NCBI GenBank assembly: GCA_029204225.1
Contig: CM055110.1
Coordinates: 20,626,410-20,690,409 of the forward strand
DNA length: 64,000 nt
Direction of reading: 5' to 3'
Source: Diphasiastrum complanatum
Taxonomy: Eukaryota > Streptophyta > Lycopodiopsida > Lycopodiales > Lycopodiaceae
In this document: positions 50,777 through 62,795 of the stretch, one piece after another
Position numbering within the stretch: position 1 is the stretch's first letter
Layout: every line of letters begins with the position of its first letter
Program-made: the position numbers and the translations under genes
The notes under the pieces: generated by a model
Seen by the model: the letters and a program-made list of their open reading frames with translations, nothing else
Databases searched by the model: none
What the model was told of the DNA's origin: nothing

Positions 50777-51532
50777 AAATTGGTCTTTCTGATTGTTATA
50801 GAATTCGCGGACAGGCTGAGAAATTGTGGAGAGGCAAATAAATCTAATTGTAATACTCGCGAATTCTGAACAAGTATTCTGAATGTCAGAATAGTGATTT
50901 TTTTAGATTTTCTGAAAAATTTGGTGATTCAAAATTCGCGGATAGTACAATGAATTCGTGCTCTTGGAGGGCGAATTCTTAGGCTTAATGGTAAATTCTA
51001 ACAGAGAGGTTTGACTGGTAGATAGGGAATATAGAGAAAGATGTGATGTTTTGTCAGTAAACGGGTAAAATCTATGAGATAGAATTCGCGAAGTTGCTGA
51101 AGGACTGATCTTAATGAGATCTAGCCTTAATGAAGTCGGCAAATTCTAAGACAAAGATTTTGATGAGAAATAAGGGATTTTGACAGTATAACAGGCTGTT
51201 TTCTCAAAATTTGACTGTGGTCAAAATTCATGGAGGTGATAAAATGAAAGATCAGGGTCTGTTAGGGCTGCAGACAAACTAGCGAATTCTAATATACCTG
51301 TTTGGTTGTGAAAAGGTCACGTGGGTCACTTCTTTTGAAGAAAATGCCCAAGTTGACTCTTTTGTTGCTTTCCCCCGGTTTGAGAAGTTGCTCCGCAGCT
51401 CGTGTAGGACCTGGAGAGACGACGCGTGCTGTTTATTGGTAGATAGAGATAATCACACAAGCAAACATACAACACGGAAGCAAGAAATAAAAGAAAGAAA
51501 GGAGAAGAAGCTAGGTAGAAAAATACTTAAAA
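50777..51532 (-). other. Gypsy leader with GAATTCGCG motif array
   Basis: No ORF of note. GAATTCGCG or its complement CGCGAATTC recurs near 50801, 50856, 50933, 50970, 51081 and 51282, with weaker variants between. The consensus is palindromic around GAATTC. Confidence 0.6.
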
Positions 51533-51547
51533 GCGACAACGACGCCA
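51533..51547 (-). other. Gypsy primer-binding site
   Basis: Minus strand TGGCGTCGTTGTCGC, one base inside the LTR. This TGGCGYCGTTG type occurs in Athila/Tat-like plant gypsy elements. Confidence 0.75.
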
Positions 51548-51548
51548 A

Positions 51549-52440
51549 TGTTGGAAGTATTTCTCGCGAGTGCGATGGCTAGATCTACTTACAGGTGTAT
51601 TATAGGAATGTAGTGATTCGTCTACTTTTTAAGTTTCTACAAAAGCTTCAACAGAAATATGAAAGAATGAGAGCACTAAGGCTTACACAACTAGTGCCCG
51701 AAACGGAAATAAACTAATTAGTAACAACAATGAAAATCCTTGCTAAGGCTTACTCAACTAGCAAGGTGACTAGACTAATCCTAGATTAATACCCGAAGGG
51801 TAATAAAATGAGATTGCGGCTAATACTAAACAAATAAGCAATAATGAACATGCCACAATAAAACCGATGAAAAGGAGGCAAGAGGAGGCCCGAGCACCTT
51901 CCCTCAAGCTATGCACCTTTCCAAGGGGAACACCAATGAAATAGAATGATACTTCTCCCAAATAGAGAGCAAAATAGCTTAATCTCAAAAGTGTTATTTA
52001 CAATGCAAATACCTCTCCTTTTATGGCAAGGAGGGTCTTCCATAAGTGTCTACTAACTTATGGGACTAATCTGTTTCTAGCCTTTCTAGAACTTCTAACT
52101 TAGGATTTAGAACTTCAATTTGCTTAACTTAGGACAACTTAAGATAAAATATTTCTAATCTTAAGTTTCCTAAGTCTAAGTTCTAAATCTAAGTTTAAGC
52201 TATTTTATTATTCTTTAAGCTTCTACTCATGGACTTACAAAACACATGCCATGGCTTGAAGTTTATTGACGGATACTCATACGTGGTCTTTCATGCCACG
52301 AAGTTTTATTATTTTTTTATTTTCTCTGTGTTAGCACAGTTGCTAACAAAAAGCATTCATATTGCCATATTCAATTTGTTTTTGTACTTCATTTTTGAGG
52401 GCAAAAATGCTTTAAGCACGGGTAGTGTCATGTGCTAGGC
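51549..52440 (-). repeat. 5' LTR of gypsy gag fragment (right end uncertain)
   Basis: Plus strand begins TGTTGGAAGTATT next to the primer site. No second copy in the window, so the other end is a guess. Contains repeated CTTAAG/TCTAACTTAGG-type AT-rich motifs at 52080-52200. Confidence 0.5.
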
Positions 52441-53041
52441 TTAGCACATTAGCTAATGATACTCTTGATTGTAAGCTTGAGAAGGGGATTATAAATCATT
52501 TGTATTCCTCTTAGACCCCTCCAAGTTAATAACTAGGCCATTATGAGATAACAGTGGTAGGTGAGAGATAACAGTGGTAGGTGAACTTTTAGAGATAGTT
52601 AACTTGTGGAGATCTTCTTTAAGTAAACCCACTCTGCCATAGATCATCATGTTCTAGGCTCATTTATAGTGATGTGAGTTTCTACTCCTTCATCGTGAAT
52701 ATGAGCTATGGGAAACATCCTAGCTATGGTCTCATGTGCCACTATCCCACATTATGTCTTTCTTGATGATATTCTCATGTCCTTTTGGCATTCAATGTTG
52801 ATCCATTGTGGTTTACAATGTTGTTACAATGTTTGGTCTTTTCTCTAGTATCATGTTGGATGGCTTGTCTATATCCAAGCTAGGTTCATCACATCAATGG
52901 AAAAGTGATCGGTGTGTCCAAAGTTTGATCAAGTAAGAAAATTTCGCTCAATTCGGATTGATTATCTTGTTGGCACATATAGCCTGCTATAACAATCCAC
53001 TGTTGCAAGAGCTTGATTCCAATTGACAGTGTCAGTTTGAG
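52441..53041. other. Non-coding junction between two gypsy elements
   Basis: No coding. A 19-bp tandem duplication (GAGATAACAGTGGTAGGT) lies at 52545-52582. It may contain the diverged 3' end or 3' LTR of the gypsy to the right; none was identified. Confidence 0.4.
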
Positions 53042-54130
53042 AGTCATAATGAACTTCCAGAGCCTTTACTTGTTGATCACAGGCATGATCCATTGTTGAT
53101 GAATCATTATCCCCAGATCTCCGAAACGAAGATCCTTCTTTTGTAACCTGCGATCATGCCATGCTTTGCGCCTTTCCTTTTCAGTTGCCAGTGCATGCAC
53201 AACTAGTAAGCGTGTTTCACAGAGTTTATGCAGAGCTTCGTGGCGTAGTTGTAGAGATTTGGATTCATTAAGACATTGCGTTGTGACCCAATCCTTAATG
53301 AAGGGGACTAAAAACTCTATTAGCATTACAACATCCTGACCATATACCAATTGGAAGGGTGTTTGATCAGTGCTTTCTTTATATGCTGTCCTGAACGCCC
53401 ACAGAGCAGCATGTAACTTGTGTTCCCAATTTGATCTGCTAGCTTCAACTGTTTTGTGAGCATGCTACACAGGATCTTATTGGATGATTCTGCTTGCCCA
53501 TTACCATGAGGATAGTAAGGCGTACTGGCTCTATGGGATCACGAAGAATTCCTCCGACAGAACCTTGATGGTCTCATTGATGAAATGACTTTCGTGATTG
53601 CTGACTATCTCCACCGGGCATCCAAAGCGCACAATGATATTTTCATAGAGGAACTTGGCAGTTGTCCTAGCATCAGCTACTCTTACTGCCTTGGCTTCGA
53701 CCCACTTGGTGAGATAGTCAGTGGCTACGATTATGTATCGAGCCTGGGTACTCCTTGTTGCAGGGTGAATTGGACCAATGTAATCCAATCCCCACTTTTT
53801 GAATGGTGCTTGGGCTAAGACCGGGTGTAGTAGGTTATAATTCAATCTCGTTGGTCGCCTTGCCCTTTGGCACACATCGCACTTCCTCAGCTATTCTTCT
53901 GTATCCTTATGAATTGTTGGCCACCAACATCTTGATTGCAGGATCTTGTGAACTGTAATGTCGGATGCAAAATGTCCTCACCCATGCCTTCATGTGAAAG
54001 CGAAATGATCTGGGTGGTCTCATGAGAAACCGCCGAAGAATCCCATCTGGTCCTCTTCGGTATAATTGGCCGACAATCAGCTGATAAGGTCTAGCTTTCA
54101 AGATCAATTTTCGTTGATCCGCCTTTGGTA
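53042..54130 (-). pseudogene. Gypsy integrase
   Basis: HEGMGEDI-like HHCC start near 54000, then MCQRARRPTRLNYNLLHPVL, FKKWGLDYIGPIHPATRSTQ (first Asp), RYIIVATDYLTKWVEAKAVR and VRFGCPVEIVSNHESHFINE (second Asp replaced by Asn). The Glu motif NGQAESSNKIL-like lies near 53490-53510 in another frame. C-terminal part 53350-53066 (MVYGQDVVMLIEFLVPFIKD). Confidence 0.82.
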
Positions 54131-54739
54131 GTGATTTGTCTGGTTGGCCCCACATTAGATATTCTACTATGTCGACAGCCCACTCCGGTATTGGTGGTCT
54201 ACGTAAAATAAGACAGCATTGGGCCAGCTCATCATGGAGTTGAGTTGCAACCTTCTTCCCCTTGATTTGCGCACATGCTCTGCCTGCCATGTAGTGTTGT
54301 TTTTCCTTGCGGACTACTATCCGAAAATCAAACTCCAACAACAGAAGTAACCATCTAGTGTATTCTCCCTGTGTTGCAAGTTTTATTAACGAGATAGAGG
54401 CAAAGGTTGGTGGTCCGTATAAAAAAAGCAAAATGTGTGGCCATTAGGTAGTGCCGAAACTTCGTAACCGCATAGATCATCGCCAGTGCTTCCCGCTATG
54501 GTGGTTGAATAATTCATCTCTGTATCACTGAGGCTTTCGGCTTCAAATCGGATTGGAAAATCCTTTTGTGTTTCTCCTGGCTGGATTAAGACTGCTCCAA
54601 CTGCATACTTCGATGTGGTCATATGCACATGAAACTCAAGTGGACCAATTGGGTGGACGTAAGATTGGTGCTGAAACCAATGCATCTTTAAGCTTTTGGG
54701 AAAGCCTTGGAGGCTTTCTCGTTCCAATGTGGGATCCAT
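54131..54739 (-). pseudogene. Gypsy RNase H
   Basis: PLEFHVHMTTSKYAVGAVLI (54739-54386), FYTDHQPL, then GEYTRWLLLLLEFDFRIVVR in 54431-53907 and the linker VDIVEYLMWGQPDKSLPKAD. One catalytic Asp position reads HMTTSKYA instead of HTDASKYA. Confidence 0.8.
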
Positions 54740-54889
54740 TGTGAGTTTTGAAATTGGTCGAGCTAACTCCGCAAAATCCAGGATGAAGATCTATATAGTT
54801 AGCATGACCCATGAAAATATGAACTTCGTGGATCGTTCCTAGGTGGTGGTAAGATCAACAATGATCCTGATCTTTGATAGGTTCTGTGG

Positions 54890-55500
54890 CGATCTTGTGT
54901 CTAGATACTAGATGGCCGAGAATCAAGCCATGTGTAATCCAAAATTGACATTTTTCTAGATTTAAGGAGATCTAAAAATTGCGGCATTTTTGTAGCACCT
55001 TCTCTAAATTGGATAAGTGTTCTGAGTCTGGTCCATGCACGCACAGATCGTCAAAAAAATTTCTAGAAATTTTTGCAAATACTCTTTGAATGTCGCATGT
55101 ATAACACGCTGGAAAGTGCTTGGGACATTACAAAGTCCGAATGGCATCACCTTATAGGCATAGTCTTGGGGTGCTATCTTCACTTGGTTGTAACCGCTGA
55201 AGCCGTCTAAAAAATTGTAGGCTTTGGCGCCAGCTACTCTGTCAAGGACACTTTCTGTAAAGGGTAAAGAAAAGTGATCCTTTTTGGTGACTGCATTTAG
55301 CGCCTTCAGATTCACACAGATTCGTATTTTGCCATTCTTCTTGGGTACTATAATTATCGGTGATACCCATTTTATGCGTTCAATTTCATAAATAAAATCT
55401 GCATCTAACAACTTCTGCAATTTCTATTTGATCAATTCAGTGTAGTTCGGGTTGTAGCGGTAGTAACGACTCACCTTGGGGCTCCATCCACCAAGGGTAT
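54890..55500 (-). pseudogene. Gypsy reverse transcriptase
   Basis: HTIPLVDGAPKVSRYYRYNP-like at 55500-55440, then 55420-55004: DADFIYEIERIKWVSPIIIV, IRICVNLKALNAVTKKDHFS, AYNFLDGFSGYNQVKIAPQD and YAYKVMPFGLCNVPSTFQRV. About ten residues expected between APQD and YAYK (HKTAFATEWGT in relatives) are deleted. The catalytic motif is FFDD near 55050. Confidence 0.83.
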
Positions 55501-55689
55501 GGTGTGTTGGACTACTGCTGGTGGAATGCCCTTCATATCACTATAACTCCAGGCAACAGTCCTTGTATTCCACCAACAACGACCTTAGTCTCTTGAATTG
55601 TGTGGGCATTAATTGCTCCCAGATGCACTATCTTTTCTTCTTCACTTGGCTCGACAAGGTTCATTGGCTGTGTTCACGCAAGTCCCTCA

Positions 55690-56579
55690 AAGACTTGTTC
55701 TGCTAGTGCTTGATTTTGATCAGGCTCTCGCTAGGCTTGCGACATCATAATTACCACGTCGTCTAAGGTATAATTCTTGAAGGTTTCAAGCATCTCGTGA
55801 AACTGGTGCTCGTCAAGATTCATCCTTCAGCATATTGATCTTAGCCGACTGGTCATCTTTTGGTTCTCCATCATTTGAGTAGAGGATGACGCTGTATCTG
55901 AGTCCATCTTGATTGACTTCAAGGAATCCAACACCTTCTTTTTGCCCTTTTTTGTCATATTGGTGGATTCATCCTTGTTGTCTTTCATCAGAACTGGTGT
56001 GACATTCGCCTTGTGGTTGTGGATATCAACATCCACTGTAGCTATAGCCTCTTTGGGTAGATCACTCCATCTGATCACCTGGTTGTAGCGTATCTTCAAC
56101 TGATTCTTCTTGTTCGTAGGTGCCTTTGGTGGATATATCCTTGAGACTTTCGCCATAGCAGACTTTTGTGACAGTTGAGCTGGCACTTTCTTGATTCCGT
56201 AATGATCTGGGTCCATGTGCCGTAGGACCTACTCATCAGTCAGTTCAATCTCCTTATTATAAGTTAGAGCATGTTGCCAAGGAACTAAATCATCATCCAC
56301 CGGATTCTCAATAGGTTCCGCTGACAGTCATGCTATATTTATCATATTCACCCCAAATGTGATTGGTGTGTCCATAGTGTAACACTTGGGTGAAGATGTG
56401 TTGGGTTCAGAATTTGATTCATATTGACATGTTCGGTAGTCAATAGTTGCTAATGCATCTATCCATCTCACAACATCCCTCTCTGAATCATAGTGACCAC
56501 CCTTGGTTGGCCTTGGGCAATCAATCGTGTGATCTGTCGTGGATGATCCGTCATCATCTTTGGGTGCAATAGGTTTCAC
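55690..56579 (-). pseudogene. Gypsy protease-RT connector
   Basis: 56579-56328 (MKPIAPKDDDGSSTTDHTID) and 56216-55827 (MDPDHYGIKKVPAQLSQKSA). The segment HALTYNKEIELTDE near 56230-56275 matches HALTYDGKAELTNE at 17880. A YTLDDVVIMMS-like motif near 55750-55790 corresponds to the other copies. Confidence 0.6.
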
Positions 56580-56660
56580 TGCCCATGTGGTTGGATCAAC
56601 CCTTACAACCTGCTCTCTGTTCTCAAAAGTGAGTTTTCCCGTACCCCAGTTGTGTACTAC

Positions 56661-57260
56661 TTACACAGTCCTCAACCATGGTCTTCCCAGTAAAACATGA
56701 TATGCAGTTGGAGATTCAGGTATATCCATGACTACAAAAGTGATGACAAACTGCATGCTTGCTATTTTTACAGGAATATCGGCAACCACACCCTTTGGTT
56801 TTACACAGGATTGATTTGCTAGCTTGATGGCAAATCTTGCTGGCTTCAACCCTTGTAGACCCCACTTTTCATATAAAGTAGTAGAGATCAAATTGACATC
56901 TGATCCTCCATCTACTACTGTGGCCTCGTCCTCGTATCTCTTGTGTTTGATTGATAGGGTGATGTTGTGTTCCTCACTTTCCCACGTTGCCCTGATATGG
57001 AGGATGTTATTGGTTTTTTCATAACCCGTACAATATATGGGCTCAGGCGCTACTGGTTCCTCGTCCGTTTTGGCCCATTCAGCAAAAAGACTTTTAGCTT
57101 GTGGCGCAATCTGCAGTAATTCCCCGAGAGGTAAACTAACATGGCTCGCCAGTAAGATTGTGAGCTTTTCAGTGTGTGGTTTCTCGGGCTCCACCATGTG
57201 AAAAGGTGATTCATGACGATGCAACTGATCCTTCTGATCAGTGTGCAATAGTGAGCCCAT
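56661..57260 (-). pseudogene. Gypsy aspartic protease
   Basis: 199 codons open. EATVVDGGSDVNLISTTLYE is the active-site segment with D-G-G-S, and AYHVLLGRPWLRTV is the conserved C-terminal segment. Best preserved domain of this element. Confidence 0.8.
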
Positions 57261-57350
57261 TTGCGATTCTCATTCACCGTTAGCTGGAGGTTCCGTAGGA
57301 TTGTCCTTTTCTTGCTCTTTCTCCTCCTCTTGTGCTCTCTGTACCCAGTG

Positions 57351-58260
57351 TCATATTTTCTGGTACTGTCTTCTTTCTTCCCTCACATTCGGATATGGCG
57401 CTGAAGTCGAGGGTTGGTCATTAGTGACCAATGGTGGTGGTGAGGGAGCCACTTGCTTCCTCTTCTGTGCTCGCGTAACGGCTAACACATGAGCATGGAA
57501 ATGTTGCCCTTCCAGTGGCATCCCCGCTGGAATTGCTAGCTCTTGTATTGCAATGAAGTTTAGTGGTGCACTGGTTTCAGGTCTCAATGGACAAATCTTG
57601 AAGCAGTGTCCATAACTGCATTCTCGGCAAATGATGCATATTGTCCTTTGTAAGAACATTCTGCAATTCTGTGTCCTTCGTCACATCCGTAGCAGCCGTA
57701 ATTTCTTCCGCCTTGATGCTGAGTTTGAGCTGCACAGGCCACAAAATATTCATTTATGACAGGATCCATAAATAGTTCATCCGGTCCATACCATTGTTGC
57801 TACTCAGGTTGAGGTGGTACTTGCATCTCTGGTTCTACTGCTGTTAAGTTTATATGGGCCACTTGTTGATTGGTTGGCCCCAGTGGTGCAGGTAAGGCCA
57901 TATGTTGTTGCTGATTCGATGCACCGTACCTTGGTGCTACGTTTGGTGCCCCTTGATGATATAAATAAAAAGTTTGATAAGGACTCCTCTTCTATTGAAC
58001 AATCCGGAGATTAAGTGGGCAAAATGTCGTATCGTGTGATGTTGCATTGCACAAATGGCAAAATCTATGTGTCAGTCTCATATTTTGCTTTAGGACTGGA
58101 CACTCATTTGTTGTATGGTTTTGTGTGCATACTGAACACCATACATTCTCACGTCGGGGATACTATAGCTGGTTTGGCTCCGGTAGTTGTGGCGTTGTTG
58201 CTACAGCTCCTCGTAAGGCTTTCAGTTTGTGATCAAACTGCGCTGTAAGCTGCTCCATAT
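57351..58260 (-). pseudogene. Gypsy nucleocapsid with four zinc knuckles
   Basis: CSVCTQNHTTNEC (58138-58100), CHLCNATSHDTTFC (58060-58019), CYGCDEGHRIAEC (57694-57656) and CRECSYGHCFKIC (57629-57591). Three have CX2CX3HX4C spacing, the second has the usual CX2CX4HX4C. The first aligns with the first knuckle of the plus gypsy (CPICSQHHTANEC). A frame change lies between the third and fourth. Confidence 0.75.
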
Positions 58261-59040
58261 GTGTGTAATTTTGTCATTTGATTCAACAACAGTTTTGTGG
58301 ATAGAATGAATGCGTTTGATGATGATGATGCTATCGAGGGAGTAGGAGTATGGGTGGATGGATATTCATCGCTAGATCCGTCATCCTCTTCCATGATGGC
58401 ATCCTCCATAGCTTCTTGTAGAGTAGCATACTGCTCCCGTCGTTTCAGTTCTCTTTTGATGCTCCGTGGTAGTCCGTCTAGGAACCACATGATCACCGCA
58501 TGATCGAGAGTTAGAACTGCACTGCACTCGGATCATAGATATTTGACCCGTTCAATATAGTCCCTGACCCTTTCTCTTTTTACCATCTTGACCTTGCGGA
58601 GCAGGAGAAACGGGTCTTCAAGGAGATTCTTTGGTTTAAAGCGCGTGATGAGAGCCGCTTTAGTCGCATCCCAGGTAGATTTTTCTTCCTCTGACAGTTG
58701 AAAAACCACTCCTGAGCCACTGCTAATAAGGACATGGGGAACAACATCAATTTTTTTGCAAGTGTCCGTTCGTCGTAGATTTCACAAGCTTGCTCATAGA
58801 TATGGAGGAAGCGGATGAGATATGATGATCCGTCGTATTTTGGTATCTCCATCCGAGGTGCTCTCCGGACTACTTATAAGGGAGTGACACGTACAGTTTT
58901 GCCCACTGGATCTATTGGCGCTGGTTCCAGTTCTGCCTCTTGTTGCACAGTTGTTAATTTGGGAAGGTGTGGTGCTTGATTTGCTATCCTTCTTGCTACT
59001 GATCGTCCAAAGCTCAGATTCATCCGATGGTGGGGTCCAA
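58233..59040 (-). pseudogene. Gypsy gag (capsid)
   Basis: Starts near 59040 (MNLSFGRSVARRIANQAPHL). A TAA near 58875 precedes RMEIPKYDGSSYLIRFLHIY, AQEWFFNCQ and, after frame changes, MIMWFLDGLPRSIKRELKRR with an acidic tail (EDAIMEEDDGSSDE). Matches the gag at 50126-50776 (PKYDGESDPIRFLQDFDNA). Confidence 0.78.
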
Positions 59041-60311
59041 GGTTGTTGGATCTTGCTTACACAGTGAGATGTAGACTGAATCTGAAGGATCTGATCAATC
59101 TGATTGGCCAGAAGTGAGTGTTAGGCCTTGTATGGTGGTTTTTCCTTGATAACTTTTTATTCCTTGCACTGATTGACCTGAGATTTTGACACTAGTTGGA
59201 TCTAGTGCAGATCTTTCCATTGATCTAGTCTACAAGGGTTCTCTTGTGCAAGGGTTGGCTGTGCAAGGGTTCTTTAGCTATTTTGCAGGTAAAAAACCTT
59301 GATATCTCTCATATCTTTGGGAAGTAACTCTCGCAAGGATCATAGTAGCTGAATCTGGGTCAGATTTCTCCAGAATTCTCTACGAGAGTTAACTCTCACA
59401 CTAAGTAAAAATTTCACTGTATGCGAGGGTCCAAACCACTATTTTGGCTTGATCTTCACCAAATCTCTATACTAACTCTCGCAGGCTTCATCACTGATGG
59501 AAATTGACATTCTAAATCGATTGAAATGGTCTGCGAGAGTTCTTAGTAGAAGGATTTGCTGGATCTTCACTTTTTAGTGATTTTCTAGCACTTAAACACA
59601 ATTTTCTACTCACTGGAATCAAACTAACTCTCGCAGGGTTTTTTCTGTCCTGGTCTCACTGAGATGGAACTTCAGAATTCTCTGCGAGAGTTCTTGACCA
59701 CTAGAGCTGAAAATTTTAGTGTCTGCAAGGGCTCTCTAGTACTTTCCCGTCTTTTTTCACTGGAAACTCTTGCACAGGCACTTAGACATCAAACTAACTC
59801 TCGCAAGCTTCTCTATGTCCTGGTCTCACTGACTTCAGAGGGCTCTGAGAGAGTTCTGGTGAAGGTTTGCATTTTTTTTGGATTTTTTTCAAGGGTTTTT
59901 TAATATTTTTTTATGATTTTTCTCTGAATTTTGCAATCTGCTTGGAACTAACTCTCATAGGCTTCTATGCAGGTCTGGGACAGTACCCTGGAGCTGCTGC
60001 CAGTCATGCAAGGATTTTTTCTCACTGGTTTTGGAGATATTAAAATCTGTTGTGATTTTAGGCTCTTTTTCCCTCCAAAATGCAGATTGGTGTGCTTTTT
60101 TGGGATTTTTGGCTGGTTGGTTTGGGTTTCAAGCCCTTAGAGGCTGTTCAATATCTCTTCTACCCTCTCACACCTCCTCCGCTAGCTGTGAACAGTCCAA
60201 ACACAAAAAAAATACAAAAAACTAACCCTAGACACCCAAAAATCTACCTAAAACTACTCCAAAAAGCAAGAAAAGCTAAAATGTAGCTATACTAGTTAGT
60301 GAAAACCTATC
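59041..60311 (-). other. Gypsy leader with tandem hairpin array
   Basis: Long untranslated leader between primer site and gag. 59326-59961 contains five units of about 150 bp (see separate entry). The rest is T-rich (59874-59930) and pyrimidine-rich with no ORF. Confidence 0.65.
59326..59961 (-). repeat. Five degenerate ~150-bp units with inverted AACTCTCGCAG / CTGCGAGAGTT pairs
   Basis: Unit starts (AACTCTCGCA or variant) at 59326, 59474, 59626, 59796 and 59950; spacing 148, 152, 170 and 154. In the first four, the complement CT(G/A)(C/A)GAGAGTT follows 46-57 bp later, at 59380, 59531, 59682 and 59844. Units 3 and 4 also share TCCTGGTCTCACTGA. Confidence 0.8.
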
Positions 60312-60327
60312 CTTGGCAACGACGCCA
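60312..60327 (-). other. Gypsy primer-binding site
   Basis: Minus strand TGGCGTCGTTGCCAAG, one base after the LTR end (CTACA then G). Same type and spacing as at 51533-51547. Confidence 0.82.
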
Positions 60328-60569
60328 CTGTAGGGTCGTCGAGTTGTTTTAGCCCTTCCAACTGTCAACAAGGGTTAGATCACTGGATAGGCACCTAACT
60401 ATGCATAGATGCTACTTTTAGTTAGCTCCCTATTTTTTTCCTGACTCTACCAACACTAACACTACTCTCACTAACTCTACTCCCCTAAGCTACCTTCATC
60501 ATGATTTGTAGTGAAAGAGAGGAAGAAAGAGAGAGAGTTAGATGGATAGGAAGAGCATAGAAGATAGAG

Positions 60570-60777
<208 letters not shown>

Positions 60778-60981
60778 GGAGGTTAGCTCAAATGATCCTT
60801 ATGCTTGCTAATGGAGAAACATTAACTAAGACAACCAATAAACATGAAAATAGAAAGCAATGGAAAACACAATCAAAAGCATTAGCAAGTAGTGAATAGC
60901 AAATGAGGATGCTTCTCTCCAAAAAGTGGTAGAGTTTCCTCCTTCTCATTAAGCATGGAAATAGAGTACAAATGACGTCTT

Positions 60982-60989
60982 TTTATAAA
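60982..60989 (-). promoter_or_regulatory. TATA-like box in gypsy LTR
   Basis: Palindromic TTTATAAA, oriented for minus-strand transcription by context only. Confidence 0.35.
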
Positions 60990-61237
60990 TGGGAAAGGCC
61001 CTTGCCCCAAAATCCTATTGGCTAATATTTACATTGATCCTATCCATTCATCTTGGACCCAACTTGATCCAAGGGTCCACAAAAAGCACATTGGAAATGT
61101 GAGTCATGTGAGTCCGACCCAACTCTAAACAAGTAAACTCTAATTTTAAAATTGACTTTGGGCCTCAAGTTTTATTTCAATTACAAAGGGACCCAAGTCT
61201 ATTATTTTATTTACAACTTAACTTGCGTGCTCATTGG

Positions 61238-61940
61238 ACTCAACTCCTTTACAATTCACAATAACATTTTCAGATTATAATTGAGATGTATGAATAGCTG
61301 ATTCATACTAAGTAATTAGGTCGTCAAATGCGATTGCCAGTTGGCCGCTGGCATTCATCCAATTCCTTCTCAGAAATTGATTGCTAATAAGCGGTGAAAA
61401 TTGGACGTAAACAGTCTATCTGCATAAATGAAATAAAATTGTTACTCTGCAGAAATGAACTAAAACTGCTACACGTGATAGTGTCACAAAAAGACGACAA
61501 TGTCGTGACAGTGTCTTCATTTTCTTAATATTGGGGTAATTCCACACTTTGCCAGAGTCATTTCCTTAACATTTGAGGCACTTTGAAAAATGCAAAAAAT
61601 GTGACTATGTAATTTTACTCGCAATTCTTGATAAGTGAAAAATACGAAAAAGACGACACTACATTTTTACACGTAATTCCTAATAGGCGATAGTGTCGCA
61701 AAAATGCGAAAAACGTGGCACTATAGTTTTACTCGTAATTCTTGATAGGCGACACTGTCTAGATTGTAGAGAGAGAAAATGCGACACTGTTGTCAAACTC
61801 TATGTATTTCTACAGACTATGTAAAAACACTTGTAATTCTACAAACTGTATAAAAACATGAGAAAATTCGCAGAATTGGATAACAATGGATGAGGATTAA
61901 AACTGATTAGTCAATTAGTAAGAAGGAGAATAATCCAACA
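61238..61940 (-). repeat. Truncated copia LTR
   Basis: Homologous to 27607-28358 in the same orientation, ending GAATAATCCAACA. The part equivalent to 27075-27606 is missing. Confidence 0.8.
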
Positions 61941-62387
61941 ACCACAACAAGCAAATTCTACTTCATCCAATTTTTCGATCCAGCAACAAAAACAGCCTTC
62001 TTGGCCAAAGTCGGAGAAAATTAGGATATCGATTCCTGGTAGCTAGACTCAGGAGCAACTCAACATATGACTCGCCTCAAGGACTGGTTCAAGGACTATC
62101 ACTCATACACCCACTCTCAAATTGTACAACTTGGTGACATCTCAAAATATACTATTGAGGGTGCAGGAACAGTCATGGTTGAATTTCAGAGGGGTGAAGT
62201 CAAGTTGCTGACCAACGTTCTCCACGTTCCAAATCTGACCAAAAATCTACTCTCAATTAGCAGAACTACAGATTTGGGTCAGAAGGTCAAATTCGACACA
62301 CAAGGCGGCACAATTTTTGACAAGTCCCATAAAGTTTTAGCTTTCGGGAGAAGAAGTGGCAATCTTTACAAAATCAACTACAATAAA
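61941..62387 (+). pseudogene. Copia protease and pre-integrase fragment
   Basis: After a stop-containing start (LDSGATQHMTRLKDWFKDYH; DSG active site), the frame 62067-62420 continues IVQLGDISKYTIEGAGTVMV and VLHVPNLTKNLLSISRTTDL through GRRSGNLYKINYN. It stops matching copia at 62387, where TGTAGGGACTTTC begins. Confidence 0.8.
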
Positions 62388-62795
<408 letters not shown>

